The notes below the pieces were generated by a model. The model saw only the letters and a program-made list of their open reading frames with translations, searched no databases and was not told the DNA's origin. 60,137 nt of DNA from Clostridia bacterium (lineage in GTDB: Bacteria > Bacillota > Clostridia > Christensenellales > Aristaeellaceae), in contig JAFXQO010000038.1 in the NCBI GenBank assembly GCA_017527065.1, positions 1 to 60,137 on the forward strand, given 5' to 3'. The position numbers and the translations under genes are program-made. Shown here piece after piece: positions 25,576-33,323 of this stretch. Within the stretch, counting starts at the first letter, position 1, and each line of letters opens with the position of its first letter.

Positions 25576-27531
25576 ATGATAACTTCTGAAATGTATGAAA
25601 GGGCCCTTAAACTCGCGAAGCGCGAAATGGCGCTGCGCAAAAGCCGGCATGAAAATCCCTATCTGCCCGTGTTGGACGAGGAAGTGCCCGGGGCGCTGGC
25701 GCTGCCGGCCCAGCCGCTGCGGCTGGTGAGCATTCCGCTGAATCAGATCGTGGGCACGGCCACGCGCGGCCGCACGACGGCTTTCGCCGCGAACTTCATG
25801 CCGGCCCTCGACGAGCGCAGCGAATTCGAGAGCAAATGGAACAGGCTTTACCGGTCGGTGGTCAAGGAGGGCGTGAATTCGCCCATCAAGGCGTATGAAT
25901 ACATGAACAAATTCTACGTCATCGAGGGCAACAAGCGGGTCAGCGTGATGAAATTCCTGGACGCGGCCGCCATCGAGGGCGAGGTCATCCGGCTCATCCC
26001 GCCGCGGACCGACGAGCCGGAGAACAGGATATACTATGAGTTCCTCTCCTTTTACGACGACACGGAGATCAATTACGTCTACTTCTCCAAGGAGGGCGGC
26101 TTCGCCCAGCTCTACGACTACACCGGCACCACGCCGGGCGAGAAATGGAGCGTGGCGCTGCGGCGGGATTTCCGCTCGGCGCTTTTGCGCTTCTCCAACG
26201 CCTACCACGCGCTGAACGGCGACCGTCTGCCCATCACGGACGGCGACGCCTTCCTCATCTTCCTGCGCATATACGGCTTCTCCCACGCGGGCGAGGTATC
26301 CGGCGACCAGCTGCGGGAGGACGTGCGCAAAATCTGGGACGAGATCCGCATCAGCGCCCAGGACGAGCGGGTGGTGCTGCTGATGGAGCCCACCGCCGCG
26401 GAGAACACGTCCTTTTTCTCCACGCTGCTGCGCCAGAAGAAGCTCACCGCGGCCTTCCTCTACAGCCGCAAGCCCGCCGAATCGGGCTGGACCTACTGGC
26501 ACGAGATGGGCCGCAATTACGTGAACGAGGTGCTCGAGGGCCAGGTGGATACCCTCACCCGGGAGGCGAACAACGAGGCCGCGGCCGAGCAGGCCCTGGA
26601 CGAGCTGGCCGAAGCGGGCACGGACGTGGTGTTCACCACGTCGCCCGTGTTCCTGAACGCCGCCATCAAGGCCTCGGTGGCGCATCCCGACATGAAGGTG
26701 CTCAACTGCTCGCTGCTGGCCTCCTTCCACCGGGTGCGCAGCTATTACCTGCGCGTGCATGAGGCGAAGTTCATCATCGGGGCCATCGCCGGCGCCATGG
26801 CGGAGAACAACCGCATCGGCTACGTGGCCGACTACCCCATCTACGGCACGCCCGCCTGCGTCAACGCCTTCGCGCTGGGCGCGCGGCTGGTCAATCCCCG
26901 CGCCCAGGTGTTCCTGGACTGGTCGAGCCGCCGCGAGCACGACGTCTACGAGACCTTCCGCAAGAACGACATCCATATCATCTGCAACCGCGACATCAGC
27001 GCCCCGGCCCACGCCTCCCGCGCCTTCGGGCTGTATCAGGCGGAGGCGGACGGCTCGCCCCGCAACCTGGCCATGCCGGTGTGGAACTGGGGCAGCCTGT
27101 ACGAGACCATCCTGCGAAGCCTGCTGAGCGGCAGCTGGGAGGAGGAGAGCGACTCCGTCGACGGCATGGCCATGGCCTACTGGCCCGGCATTTCCACCGG
27201 CGCGGTGGACATCATCTATTCCCAGCGCCTGCCGGACGGCACGCAGCGGCTGGTGGAGATGGTCAAGGGCCTGTTCGCGGGAAACGCCTTCAATCCCTTC
27301 TCGGGCCGGATCGTGTCTCAGGACGGCGCGGTCCGCTCCGACAGCGACGCGGGCCTCTCCCCGGCCGAGGTCGTCACCATGGACTGGCTGTGCGACAATG
27401 TCATCGGCTTCGTCCCCGATCTCAGCCAGCTGCGGCGCGAGGCGCTGCCGCTGGTGCGCCTGCAGGGGCTGAACGACATCGTCCACCCCGACCCCAGCGC
27501 TTTCGCCTGGACGGGAGCCGACCGCGAATGA
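25576..27531 (+). CDS. ParB-like domain fused to a BMP/PnrA-type ligand-binding domain
   Basis: This 651-residue protein has no signal peptide or lipobox, so it is probably cytoplasmic. Residues about 45-135 form a ParB/sulfiredoxin-like domain (VSIPLNQIVGT, NSPIKAYEY, FYVIEGNKRVSVMKFLDA). A linker region follows. From about 285 to 615 it is a periplasmic-binding-like BMP domain of the basic-membrane-protein/PnrA type (GMAMAYWPGISTGAVDIIYS, AGAMAENNRIGYVADYPIYG), which binds nucleosides in exported relatives. A weak promoter with TATAAT at 25541-25546 precedes it. No ABC transporter is adjacent. An intracellular nucleoside-responsive regulator or nuclease is a reasonable guess, not an assignment. 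Confidence 0.8.
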   Translation: MITSEMYERALKLAKREMALRKSRHENPYLPVLDEEVPGALALPAQPLRLVSIPLNQIVGTATRGRTTAFAANFMPALDERSEFESKWNRLYRSVVKEGVNSPIKAYEYMNKFYVIEGNKRVSVMKFLDAAAIEGEVIRLIPPRTDEPENRIYYEFLSFYDDTEINYVYFSKEGGFAQLYDYTGTTPGEKWSVALRRDFRSALLRFSNAYHALNGDRLPITDGDAFLIFLRIYGFSHAGEVSGDQLREDVRKIWDEIRISAQDERVVLLMEPTAAENTSFFSTLLRQKKLTAAFLYSRKPAESGWTYWHEMGRNYVNEVLEGQVDTLTREANNEAAAEQALDELAEAGTDVVFTTSPVFLNAAIKASVAHPDMKVLNCSLLASFHRVRSYYLRVHEAKFIIGAIAGAMAENNRIGYVADYPIYGTPACVNAFALGARLVNPRAQVFLDWSSRREHDVYETFRKNDIHIICNRDISAPAHASRAFGLYQAEADGSPRNLAMPVWNWGSLYETILRSLLSGSWEEESDSVDGMAMAYWPGISTGAVDIIYSQRLPDGTQRLVEMVKGLFAGNAFNPFSGRIVSQDGAVRSDSDAGLSPAEVVTMDWLCDNVIGFVPDLSQLRREALPLVRLQGLNDIVHPDPSAFAWTGADRE

Positions 27532-27562
27532 GCGCTGACCGAAGCGAACGAGGGGTGTCATC

Positions 27563-28210
27563 ATGAAGATTCTCGCGCTGGCCGACCACGCGGAGCCAAA
27601 GCTGTGGGAGCACCTGGACCGCCGCCTTTTGGAGGGCGTCGACCTGGTCATCTCCTGCGGCGACCTGCCGCCGTCCTACCTCTCCTTCCTCACCTGTTTC
27701 ACGCACGCGCCCGTGCTGTACGTGCACGGCAACCACGACGCGCGCTATGAAAAGACGCCCCCGGAGGGCTGCGTGTGCATCGACGGAGAGATCTACGACC
27801 ACGAGGGCGTGCGCATCGTGGGCCTGGGCGGCAGCATGTGCTACATCCCCGACGCGCCGCACCAGTACACCGAGCGCGAGATGGCCCGCCGCCTGCGCCG
27901 GCTGCGCTTCGCGCTGTTCCGGAAGGGCGGCGCGGATATCCTCGTGACGCACGCGCCCGCCCTGGGCGTGGGCGACGACAAGGACCTGGCCCACCGTGGC
28001 TTCGGCACCTTCCTCCGCTTCATGGACAGATACCATCCCCGCTACATGCTGCACGGCCACGTGCACATCGAGTACACCCACGACTTCAAGCGGGAGCGCC
28101 GCTACGGCGACACCACCGTGGTGAACGCCTGCGGGGCGTACTTCATCGAGATCGACGCGCCGGACAGAGGGAAAACGGCGCCCAGGTTTTGCGCAATCCG
28201 TCCGAAATGA
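27563..28210 (+). CDS. Calcineurin-like metallophosphoesterase
   Basis: This 215-residue protein has the metallophosphoesterase motif series: N-terminal LALADHAEP (Asp8), SCGDLP, VHGNHDARY (about 54-62), VTHAPALG and LHGHVHIEYTH. The first motif is slightly unusual in that the usual D-x-H is written D-H, so metal 1 binding may differ. ATG 27563 follows GAGGGGTG by 9 nt. It begins 31 nt after the ParB-BMP gene and is probably cotranscribed. The natural substrate (cyclic nucleotide, nucleotide or phosphoester) is unknown. Confidence 0.85.
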   Translation: MKILALADHAEPKLWEHLDRRLLEGVDLVISCGDLPPSYLSFLTCFTHAPVLYVHGNHDARYEKTPPEGCVCIDGEIYDHEGVRIVGLGGSMCYIPDAPHQYTEREMARRLRRLRFALFRKGGADILVTHAPALGVGDDKDLAHRGFGTFLRFMDRYHPRYMLHGHVHIEYTHDFKRERRYGDTTVVNACGAYFIEIDAPDRGKTAPRFCAIRPK

Positions 28211-28230
28211 TAAAAGTCCGCGCATTTCGC

Positions 28231-28259
28231 TTGCCACGGGCTTCAATTTCATGTATAAT
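28231..28259 (+). promoter_or_regulatory. Promoter for degV
   Basis: TTGCCA (28231-28236), a 17-nt spacer and TATAAT (28254-28259), 55 nt before the start codon. Confidence 0.8.
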
Positions 28260-28314
28260 AAATATACATGCGCCGCATGGACGTCTCTTTTATGAAAGTG
28301 AGGATTTCCACATC

Positions 28315-29160
28315 ATGGCCATAAAAATAACCTCCGACAGCACCTGCGACCTGTCGCCGGCGCTGGTCGAGGAATATGACATCGGCATCGTTCCGCTCAT
28401 CGTGATGAAGGACGGCGATCCCTTCAGGGACGGCCTGGAAATCACGCCGGCCGATATATTCGCCTACACGGCCTCCACCGGCAAGCTCTGCTCCACCTCG
28501 GCCGTGAGCGAATTTGAATACGGAGAGTTCTTCCGCCCGCTGGCCGCTGAGTACGACGCGGTGATCCACATCAACATCAGCGCGGAATTCTCCAGCTGCT
28601 ACCAGAACGCCTGCCGGGCCGCGCTCCAGTTCAAGAACGTCTACGTGATCGACTCGCGGAACCTGTCCACCGGCCAGGGCCATGTGGTGCTGGAGGCCGC
28701 GCAGCTGGCCGCCCAGGGGCTGCCGCCCGAGGAGATCTGCGCCCGGCTGAAGGACCTGATCCCCCGCGTGGAGGCCAGCTTCCTGCTGGACAGGCTGGAC
28801 TACATGGTCAAAGGCGGCCGCTGCTCTTCCGTGGCGGCGCTGGGGGCGAACCTGCTCCGGCTCAAGCCCTGCATCGAGGTCGTCGACGGCAAGATGCGCG
28901 TGGTGAAGAAATACCGCGGCGCGTATAACCGCTGCATCCAGCAGTACGTGACCGAGCGCATCCAGAACCGCACCGACCTGCGCCGCGACCGCATGTTCCT
29001 CACGCACGCCGACGCCGAGCCGGACACCCTGTCCGCCGCGCGCCAGGCCGTGGCCGAAAACGGCCGCTTCAAACACGTTTACGAGACCAGCGCCGGCTGC
29101 ACCGTGACCTGCCACTGCGGGCCCCACACGCTGGGCGTGCTGTTCATCCGCACCAAGTAA
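28315..29160 (+). CDS. DegV-family fatty-acid-binding protein
   Basis: This 281-residue protein opens with IKITSDSTCDLSPAL and carries STSAVSEFEY (the TSxxS motif), DRLDYMVKGGRCSSVAALG and the C-terminal GPHTLGVLF. All are DegV landmarks. DegV/FakB proteins bind fatty acids and present them to the kinase FakA for phospholipid synthesis. No fakA is in the window, so this may be one of several paralogues. ATG 28315 is chosen over earlier in-frame ATGs because GTGAGGA is 9 nt upstream. Its stop overlaps the next start as TAATG. Confidence 0.92.
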   Translation: MAIKITSDSTCDLSPALVEEYDIGIVPLIVMKDGDPFRDGLEITPADIFAYTASTGKLCSTSAVSEFEYGEFFRPLAAEYDAVIHINISAEFSSCYQNACRAALQFKNVYVIDSRNLSTGQGHVVLEAAQLAAQGLPPEEICARLKDLIPRVEASFLLDRLDYMVKGGRCSSVAALGANLLRLKPCIEVVDGKMRVVKKYRGAYNRCIQQYVTERIQNRTDLRRDRMFLTHADAEPDTLSAARQAVAENGRFKHVYETSAGCTVTCHCGPHTLGVLFIRTK

Positions 29161-29975
29161 TGAAGGAAAAGAAAGAAGACGCCTCAATGGACAAGAAAGT
29201 GATCATGATCCTGGTGGACGGCATGCGGCCGGACGCCATTCCCGCCTGCGGCAGCGATTACGCCGCGGCCCTCATCGCCGGCAGCGCCTGCGCGATGGAC
29301 GCGCGCACGGTGTTCCCCTCCGTCACGCTGCCCTGCCACATGTCGCTGTTTCACAGCGTCGATCCCGACCGGCACGGCATACTGACAAACACCTACACGC
29401 CCCAGGTGCGCCCCGTCGAGGGCCTGGTGGAGCGGCTGGACCGGGCGGAGAAAAAGTGCGCTTTCTTCTACACCTGGGAGGAGCTGCGGGACCTCACCCG
29501 GTTCGACCACCTGGCCACCGCCGTGATGCTCAACCAACACAAGGCGCGAAACACCGACCAGGCCATCACCGACGCCGCCATCGCCTATATCAACCGGGAG
29601 GAACCGGATTTCCTGTTCCTCTACCTGGGCGAGACCGACGAGGTGGGCGGCCACGACAAGGGCTGGATGAGCGAGACCTACATGGGCTGCGTGAAGAACG
29701 CGCTGGACTGCGTGCGCCGCGTGCGGGAGAGCGTGTCCGAAGGATACGACATCATACTGCTGGCCGACCACGGCGGGCACGACCGCAGCCACGGCTCCGA
29801 TCGTCCGGAGGACATGACCATTCCCGTCATACTGAACGGCCCCTCTTTCGCGCCGGGCCGCGCGCTGGCGAACGTCTCCATCAAGGACTTGGCCCCCACC
29901 ATCGCCGAAATGCTCGGCGCCACCCCCGCCCGGGAGTGGGAGGGCCGCTCTCTTCTGGCGGAGGCGGGGCGCTGA
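29160..29975 (+). CDS. Type I phosphodiesterase/nucleotide pyrophosphatase-like protein
   Basis: This 271-residue member of the alkaline phosphatase superfamily has metal ligand Asp20 in MILVDGMRPDA and nucleophile Thr56 in FPSVTLPCHMS. The second-site residues appear in LGETDEVGGHDKGW and LLADHGGHDRSHG. No signal peptide is seen, so it acts inside the cell on an unknown phosphodiester or phosphonate. The start is ATG 29160 overlapping the degV stop (TAATG); ATG 29187 is an alternative with similarly weak ribosome-binding context. It is probably cotranscribed with degV. Confidence 0.85.
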   Translation: MKEKKEDASMDKKVIMILVDGMRPDAIPACGSDYAAALIAGSACAMDARTVFPSVTLPCHMSLFHSVDPDRHGILTNTYTPQVRPVEGLVERLDRAEKKCAFFYTWEELRDLTRFDHLATAVMLNQHKARNTDQAITDAAIAYINREEPDFLFLYLGETDEVGGHDKGWMSETYMGCVKNALDCVRRVRESVSEGYDIILLADHGGHDRSHGSDRPEDMTIPVILNGPSFAPGRALANVSIKDLAPTIAEMLGATPAREWEGRSLLAEAGR

Positions 29976-30012
29976 CGCCGTCCGTCATTCTTCTTTCATA
30001 TATATCATCCGA

Positions 30013-30067
30013 GGCGGGGTGTGCCGGCAAAGCAGTTGTTCGTATCTGCTTTGCGGCACGCCCCGCC
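30013..30067. repeat. Long near-perfect intergenic hairpin
   Basis: A 22-23 nt arm (30013-30035, GGCGGGGTGTGCCGGCAAAG and on) pairs with 30046-30067 around a 10-nt loop, with one G-T pair and one bulge. It lies between convergent genes but has no T-run on either side, so it is not a typical intrinsic terminator. It may be a remnant palindromic repeat. Confidence 0.7.
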
Positions 30068-30089
30068 CCGTCTATCAGGCGCATGTATT

Positions 30090-30812
30090 TCAGGTCTCCA
30101 TCTCATACCCGCAGGCCAGCATGTCCGCCCTGAAGAAATCATACATGTGGACGCCCTCGTCCGTCTTGTAGCGGCCCACGGAATCGGGGCGCATTTCGAT
30201 CTTTGCCAGGGGGATGCCGAGGAAAGCGCCCACCCGCGCCAGCGTGTTGTCCTGGTCGAACACCAGATCCTCGAAGCGCACGGAGATGGTCTTTTCCGGC
30301 GCGGGCGTGGCCCGCACGATCTCCCGCTGGTAGAGCCAGCTGATCGCCCGGTTGCGGCGCACGTCCTCCGTCCTGTCATAGGGCACGCCGAAGTCGTTCA
30401 GGTCGTCGGTCAGGTGCGCGCCGAGGATGCAGTCCCGCGGGTCGCGCACCCAGTGGATGTAGTGGATCTCCGGGAACATCTTCACGATCCAGGGATAGAC
30501 CAGCGTGGTCTCGGGCAGCTTCCAGCCGCGGTTGCCGTTATCCGTCCGCAGCACGGTCACCAGGAAATCCTCCACCAGCCGCACGAAGGCCGGGTCGGGC
30601 TCCATGGCGAGGACCTTTGAAAAATCCCATTCCAGGCCGCCCTTGTAGCCGACGTATTTCGCGAATACGCGGCAGGCCTCGTACATGCTCTCCGGGGGCA
30701 GCAGGTCGCCGGATTTGTTCAGCGGCGCGCCCATAAAGACGCCGCTGGCGCTGAGGGTATGCGACATGGCGCGGGTGCCGGAATGGCCGCGGCCGATGAT
30801 CGTGACGAACAT
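30090..30812 (-). CDS. PAPS-dependent sulfotransferase-like protein
   Basis: This 240-residue protein has the sulfotransferase P-loop-like 5'-phosphosulfate loop GRGHSGTRAMSH (7-18) and the 3'-phosphate motif WVRDPRDCILGA (121-132), with RFEDLVFD and GIPLAKIEMRP near the end. Such enzymes move sulfate from PAPS to sugars, lipids or small molecules; the acceptor cannot be read from the sequence. There is no signal peptide, so it works in the cytoplasm. AGGGAGAG precedes ATG 30812. It is divergent from the PAPS-making operon, with back-to-back promoters, which strongly supports the activity. Length is short but complete. Confidence 0.85.
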   Translation of the reverse strand: MFVTIIGRGHSGTRAMSHTLSASGVFMGAPLNKSGDLLPPESMYEACRVFAKYVGYKGGLEWDFSKVLAMEPDPAFVRLVEDFLVTVLRTDNGNRGWKLPETTLVYPWIVKMFPEIHYIHWVRDPRDCILGAHLTDDLNDFGVPYDRTEDVRRNRAISWLYQREIVRATPAPEKTISVRFEDLVFDQDNTLARVGAFLGIPLAKIEMRPDSVGRYKTDEGVHMYDFFRADMLACGYEMET

Positions 30813-30849
30813 GTTTCATCTCTCCCTTTATGTCTTTGTCTTTTGTTGG

Positions 30850-30878
30850 ATTATACCATGGCGGCCCGCCGCCCGCAA
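30850..30878 (-). promoter_or_regulatory. Promoter for the sulfotransferase
   Basis: On the minus strand TTGCGG (30878-30873), 17 nt and TATAAT (30855-30850). It is separated by about 85 nt from the divergent PAPS operon promoter. Confidence 0.7.
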
Positions 30879-30963
30879 GAGTGAAAATCCACCCCGTTTC
30901 GCCGCGATTTGACGGAATCCGCCGCGCGTTTTATCCTATCCCCACAGAAATGACCCGCGCGGC

Positions 30964-30992
30964 TTGACAAAGAAAAGGCGGTGAAGTATAGT
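30964..30992 (+). promoter_or_regulatory. Promoter for the PAPS synthesis operon
   Basis: TTGACA (30964-30969), 17-nt spacer and TATAGT (30987-30992), leaving a short leader before the fused cysC-cysQ start. Confidence 0.8.
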
Positions 30993-31028
30993 GGGATGGG
31001 CTATTGTGAACACGGTCGGGAGCGGAAT

Positions 31029-32435
31029 ATGTTTATGGAAAAGAACATCGTTTGGCACAGCGCGCTGACCACCCGGGCCCAGCGCCAGGCGGCGCTGAGG
31101 CAGCGGGGCGCGGTGCTGTGGTTTACCGGGCTGTCCGGCTCGGGGAAATCGACCGTCGCCGCGCGGGTCGAGCGGGCCCTCGTCGAGGGGGGCCGCGCGG
31201 CCTACCTGTTGGACGGCGACAACGTGCGCCACGGACTCAACAAGGACCTGGGCTTTTCGCCCGCCGACCGCGACGAGAACATCCGCCGCCTGGCCGAAAC
31301 CGCCGCGCTCTTCGCCGACGCGGGGGTGATCGTGCTGGTGAGCGCCATATCGCCGCTGCGGGCCATGCGGGCGCGGGCCCGCGCGTGCGTGGAGAAGCGC
31401 GCGCCCTTCTGCGAAATATACGTGAAGGCCAGCGTCGAAGCCTGCGCCGCCCGGGACCCGAAAGGGCTGTACGCGAAGGCGCTGCGCGGCGAGATCCAAG
31501 AATTCACCGGCGTCTCCGCGCCTTACGAGCCGCCCGAGGCTCCCGATCTCACGCTGGACACGGAGGTCATGTCCGTCGAGGCCTGCGCGGAGGCGGCGTT
31601 CCGAAAGGCCGAGGCGCTGTCGATTCCCAGCGACGCGCTGCTGCGCACGGCGGTTTCCGCTTCGCTGGAGGCCGGCCGGGCCATCATGGCCGTCTATTCG
31701 CGGGATTTCGGCGTGTCCTACAAGGCGGACTCGTCGCCGCTCACCGAGGCGGACACCGCCGCGGACGGCATTATCGCCCAGGCCCTCAGGCGCGATTTCC
31801 CGGAATACGCCCTGCTCTCCGAGGAGCGCGCGGACGACCGGGCGCGCCTTGAAAACCCCTTCTGCTTCATCGTCGATCCCCTCGACGGCACGAAGGAATT
31901 CGTGAAAAAAAACGGCGAATTCACGGTCAACATCGCGCTGTCCTACAGGGGGAAGAGCGTCATGGGCGCGGTCTACGCCCCGGCGCTGGACGAACTGTAC
32001 TTCGCCGCGGAGGGCAAGGGCGCCTTCTATTGCCCGCGGGCCTCGGAGGCGGAGGACCCCGTCGCCCGGGCGGAGCGCATCCGCGTGTCCGAAAGGCGGG
32101 AGAACCTGATCCTGATGGTCAGCCGCTCCCACATGGACGAGGAGACCCAATCGCTCATCGCCGCCAACGCGGACAGAATCGCCGACACGCGGCCCTCCGG
32201 CAGCTCCCTCAAGGGCTGTCTGATCGCGCGGGGCGCGGCCGATGTTTACTACCGCACCGGCCCCACCATGGAGTGGGACACCGCCGCCATGCAGTGCGTC
32301 GTGGAGCAGGCCGGCGGCGTCTTCCGGCAGGGGGACGGCTCGCCCATGACCTACAACCGCGCCGACTCACTGAACAAAAAGGGCTTTTACATCATCAACG
32401 CGGCGCAGAACCAGCTGCGCCGCCCGCAGAGGTGA
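31029..32435 (+). CDS. Fused APS kinase (CysC) and PAP phosphatase (CysQ)
   Basis: This 468-residue protein joins two enzymes. Residues about 1-195 are APS kinase with P-loop GLSGSGKS (34-41), LDGDNVRHGLNKDLGF and SADRDEN-like FSPADRDENIRRLAE. It phosphorylates APS to PAPS. Residues about 205-468 are an inositol-monophosphatase-fold CysQ with SSPLTEADTAAD, LLSEE, VDPLDGTKEF (about 282-291) and MEWDTAA (near 416). This half hydrolyses 3'-phosphoadenosine-5'-phosphate (PAP), the by-product of sulfotransfer. ATG 31029 is 6 nt after GGGAG. The CysQ half suits an organism that consumes PAPS by sulfation, and no cysH is present. The CysC-CysQ joining is unusual; CysN-CysC is the usual fusion. Confidence 0.9.
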   Translation: MFMEKNIVWHSALTTRAQRQAALRQRGAVLWFTGLSGSGKSTVAARVERALVEGGRAAYLLDGDNVRHGLNKDLGFSPADRDENIRRLAETAALFADAGVIVLVSAISPLRAMRARARACVEKRAPFCEIYVKASVEACAARDPKGLYAKALRGEIQEFTGVSAPYEPPEAPDLTLDTEVMSVEACAEAAFRKAEALSIPSDALLRTAVSASLEAGRAIMAVYSRDFGVSYKADSSPLTEADTAADGIIAQALRRDFPEYALLSEERADDRARLENPFCFIVDPLDGTKEFVKKNGEFTVNIALSYRGKSVMGAVYAPALDELYFAAEGKGAFYCPRASEAEDPVARAERIRVSERRENLILMVSRSHMDEETQSLIAANADRIADTRPSGSSLKGCLIARGAADVYYRTGPTMEWDTAAMQCVVEQAGGVFRQGDGSPMTYNRADSLNKKGFYIINAAQNQLRRPQR

Positions 32436-32441
32436 ATGGAT

Positions 32442-33323
32442 ATGGATCATCTCGACCAGCTGGAGGCGCGCTCCATCCACATCATCCGCGAGGCGTACAG
32501 CCAGTTCAAGAACCTGTGCATGCTCTGGTCCATCGGCAAGGACTCGACGGTGCTGCTCTGCCTGGCGCGCAAGGCGTTTTACGGCCACGTGCCCTTCCCG
32601 CTCGTGCACATCGACACCCACTACAAGATTCCCGAAATGATCGAATACCGCGACAGGCTGGCCCGGCAGTGGCACCTGGACATGGTCTACGGCGAGAACG
32701 CCGAAGCCCTGCGGGACAAGGCCACCTTTCCGGACGGCAACGCTACGCGCATCGAGTGCTGCCGCCTCCTCAAGACCGAGGCGCTCACCCATACCCTCGC
32801 CGGCGACTGGCCCCGCTACCGCATGAACCACGAGACCGGCCTGTACGAGCGCGACAAAAACACCGAGCCCTACACCGGGGTCATCGTGGGCGTGCGCGCG
32901 GACGAGGAGGGCAGCCGCTCCAAGGAGCGCTATTTCTCCCCCCGCGACCGCAACAACGACTGGGACATCGGCGACCAGCCCCCCGAGTTCTGGGGCCAGT
33001 ACAAGACCGACTTCCGCCCCGGCACCCACATCCGCGTGCATCCGCTGCTGGACTGGACGGAGCTGGACGTGTGGGAGTACATAAGGCGGGAAGAGGTGCC
33101 GGTGGTGCCCCTGTATTTCGACCACGGCGAGGGCAAGCGCTACCGGTCGCTGGGCTGCTGGCCCTGCACCAAGCCGGTCGACTCCACCGCGAAGAACCTG
33201 GACGAGATCATCGAGGAGCTCAGGACGGGGAAATTCGCCAACATCGCCGAGCGATCCGGCCGGGAGCAGGACAAGGAGGACGGCGGCGGCCTGGAAGAGC
33301 TGCGCAAGGGAGGCTACATGTAA
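32442..33323 (+). CDS. cysD: Sulfate adenylyltransferase subunit 2
   Basis: CysD makes APS from ATP and sulfate, with energy from the GTPase CysN. The protein is 293 residues with the PP-loop [10 protein letters not shown], then [49 protein letters not shown] and the C-terminal [11 protein letters not shown] 32442 is preferred, 6 nt after GAGGTGA; ATG 32436 is immediately against the same site. It follows the CysC-CysQ stop by 6 nt and its own stop overlaps cysN as TAATG, so the three proteins are likely made together. Confidence 0.95.
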   Translation: MDHLDQLEARSIHIIREAYSQFKNLCMLWSIGKDSTVLLCLARKAFYGHVPFPLVHIDTHYKIPEMIEYRDRLARQWHLDMVYGENAEALRDKATFPDGNATRIECCRLLKTEALTHTLAGDWPRYRMNHETGLYERDKNTEPYTGVIVGVRADEEGSRSKERYFSPRDRNNDWDIGDQPPEFWGQYKTDFRPGTHIRVHPLLDWTELDVWEYIRREEVPVVPLYFDHGEGKRYRSLGCWPCTKPVDSTAKNLDEIIEELRTGKFANIAERSGREQDKEDGGGLEELRKGGYM

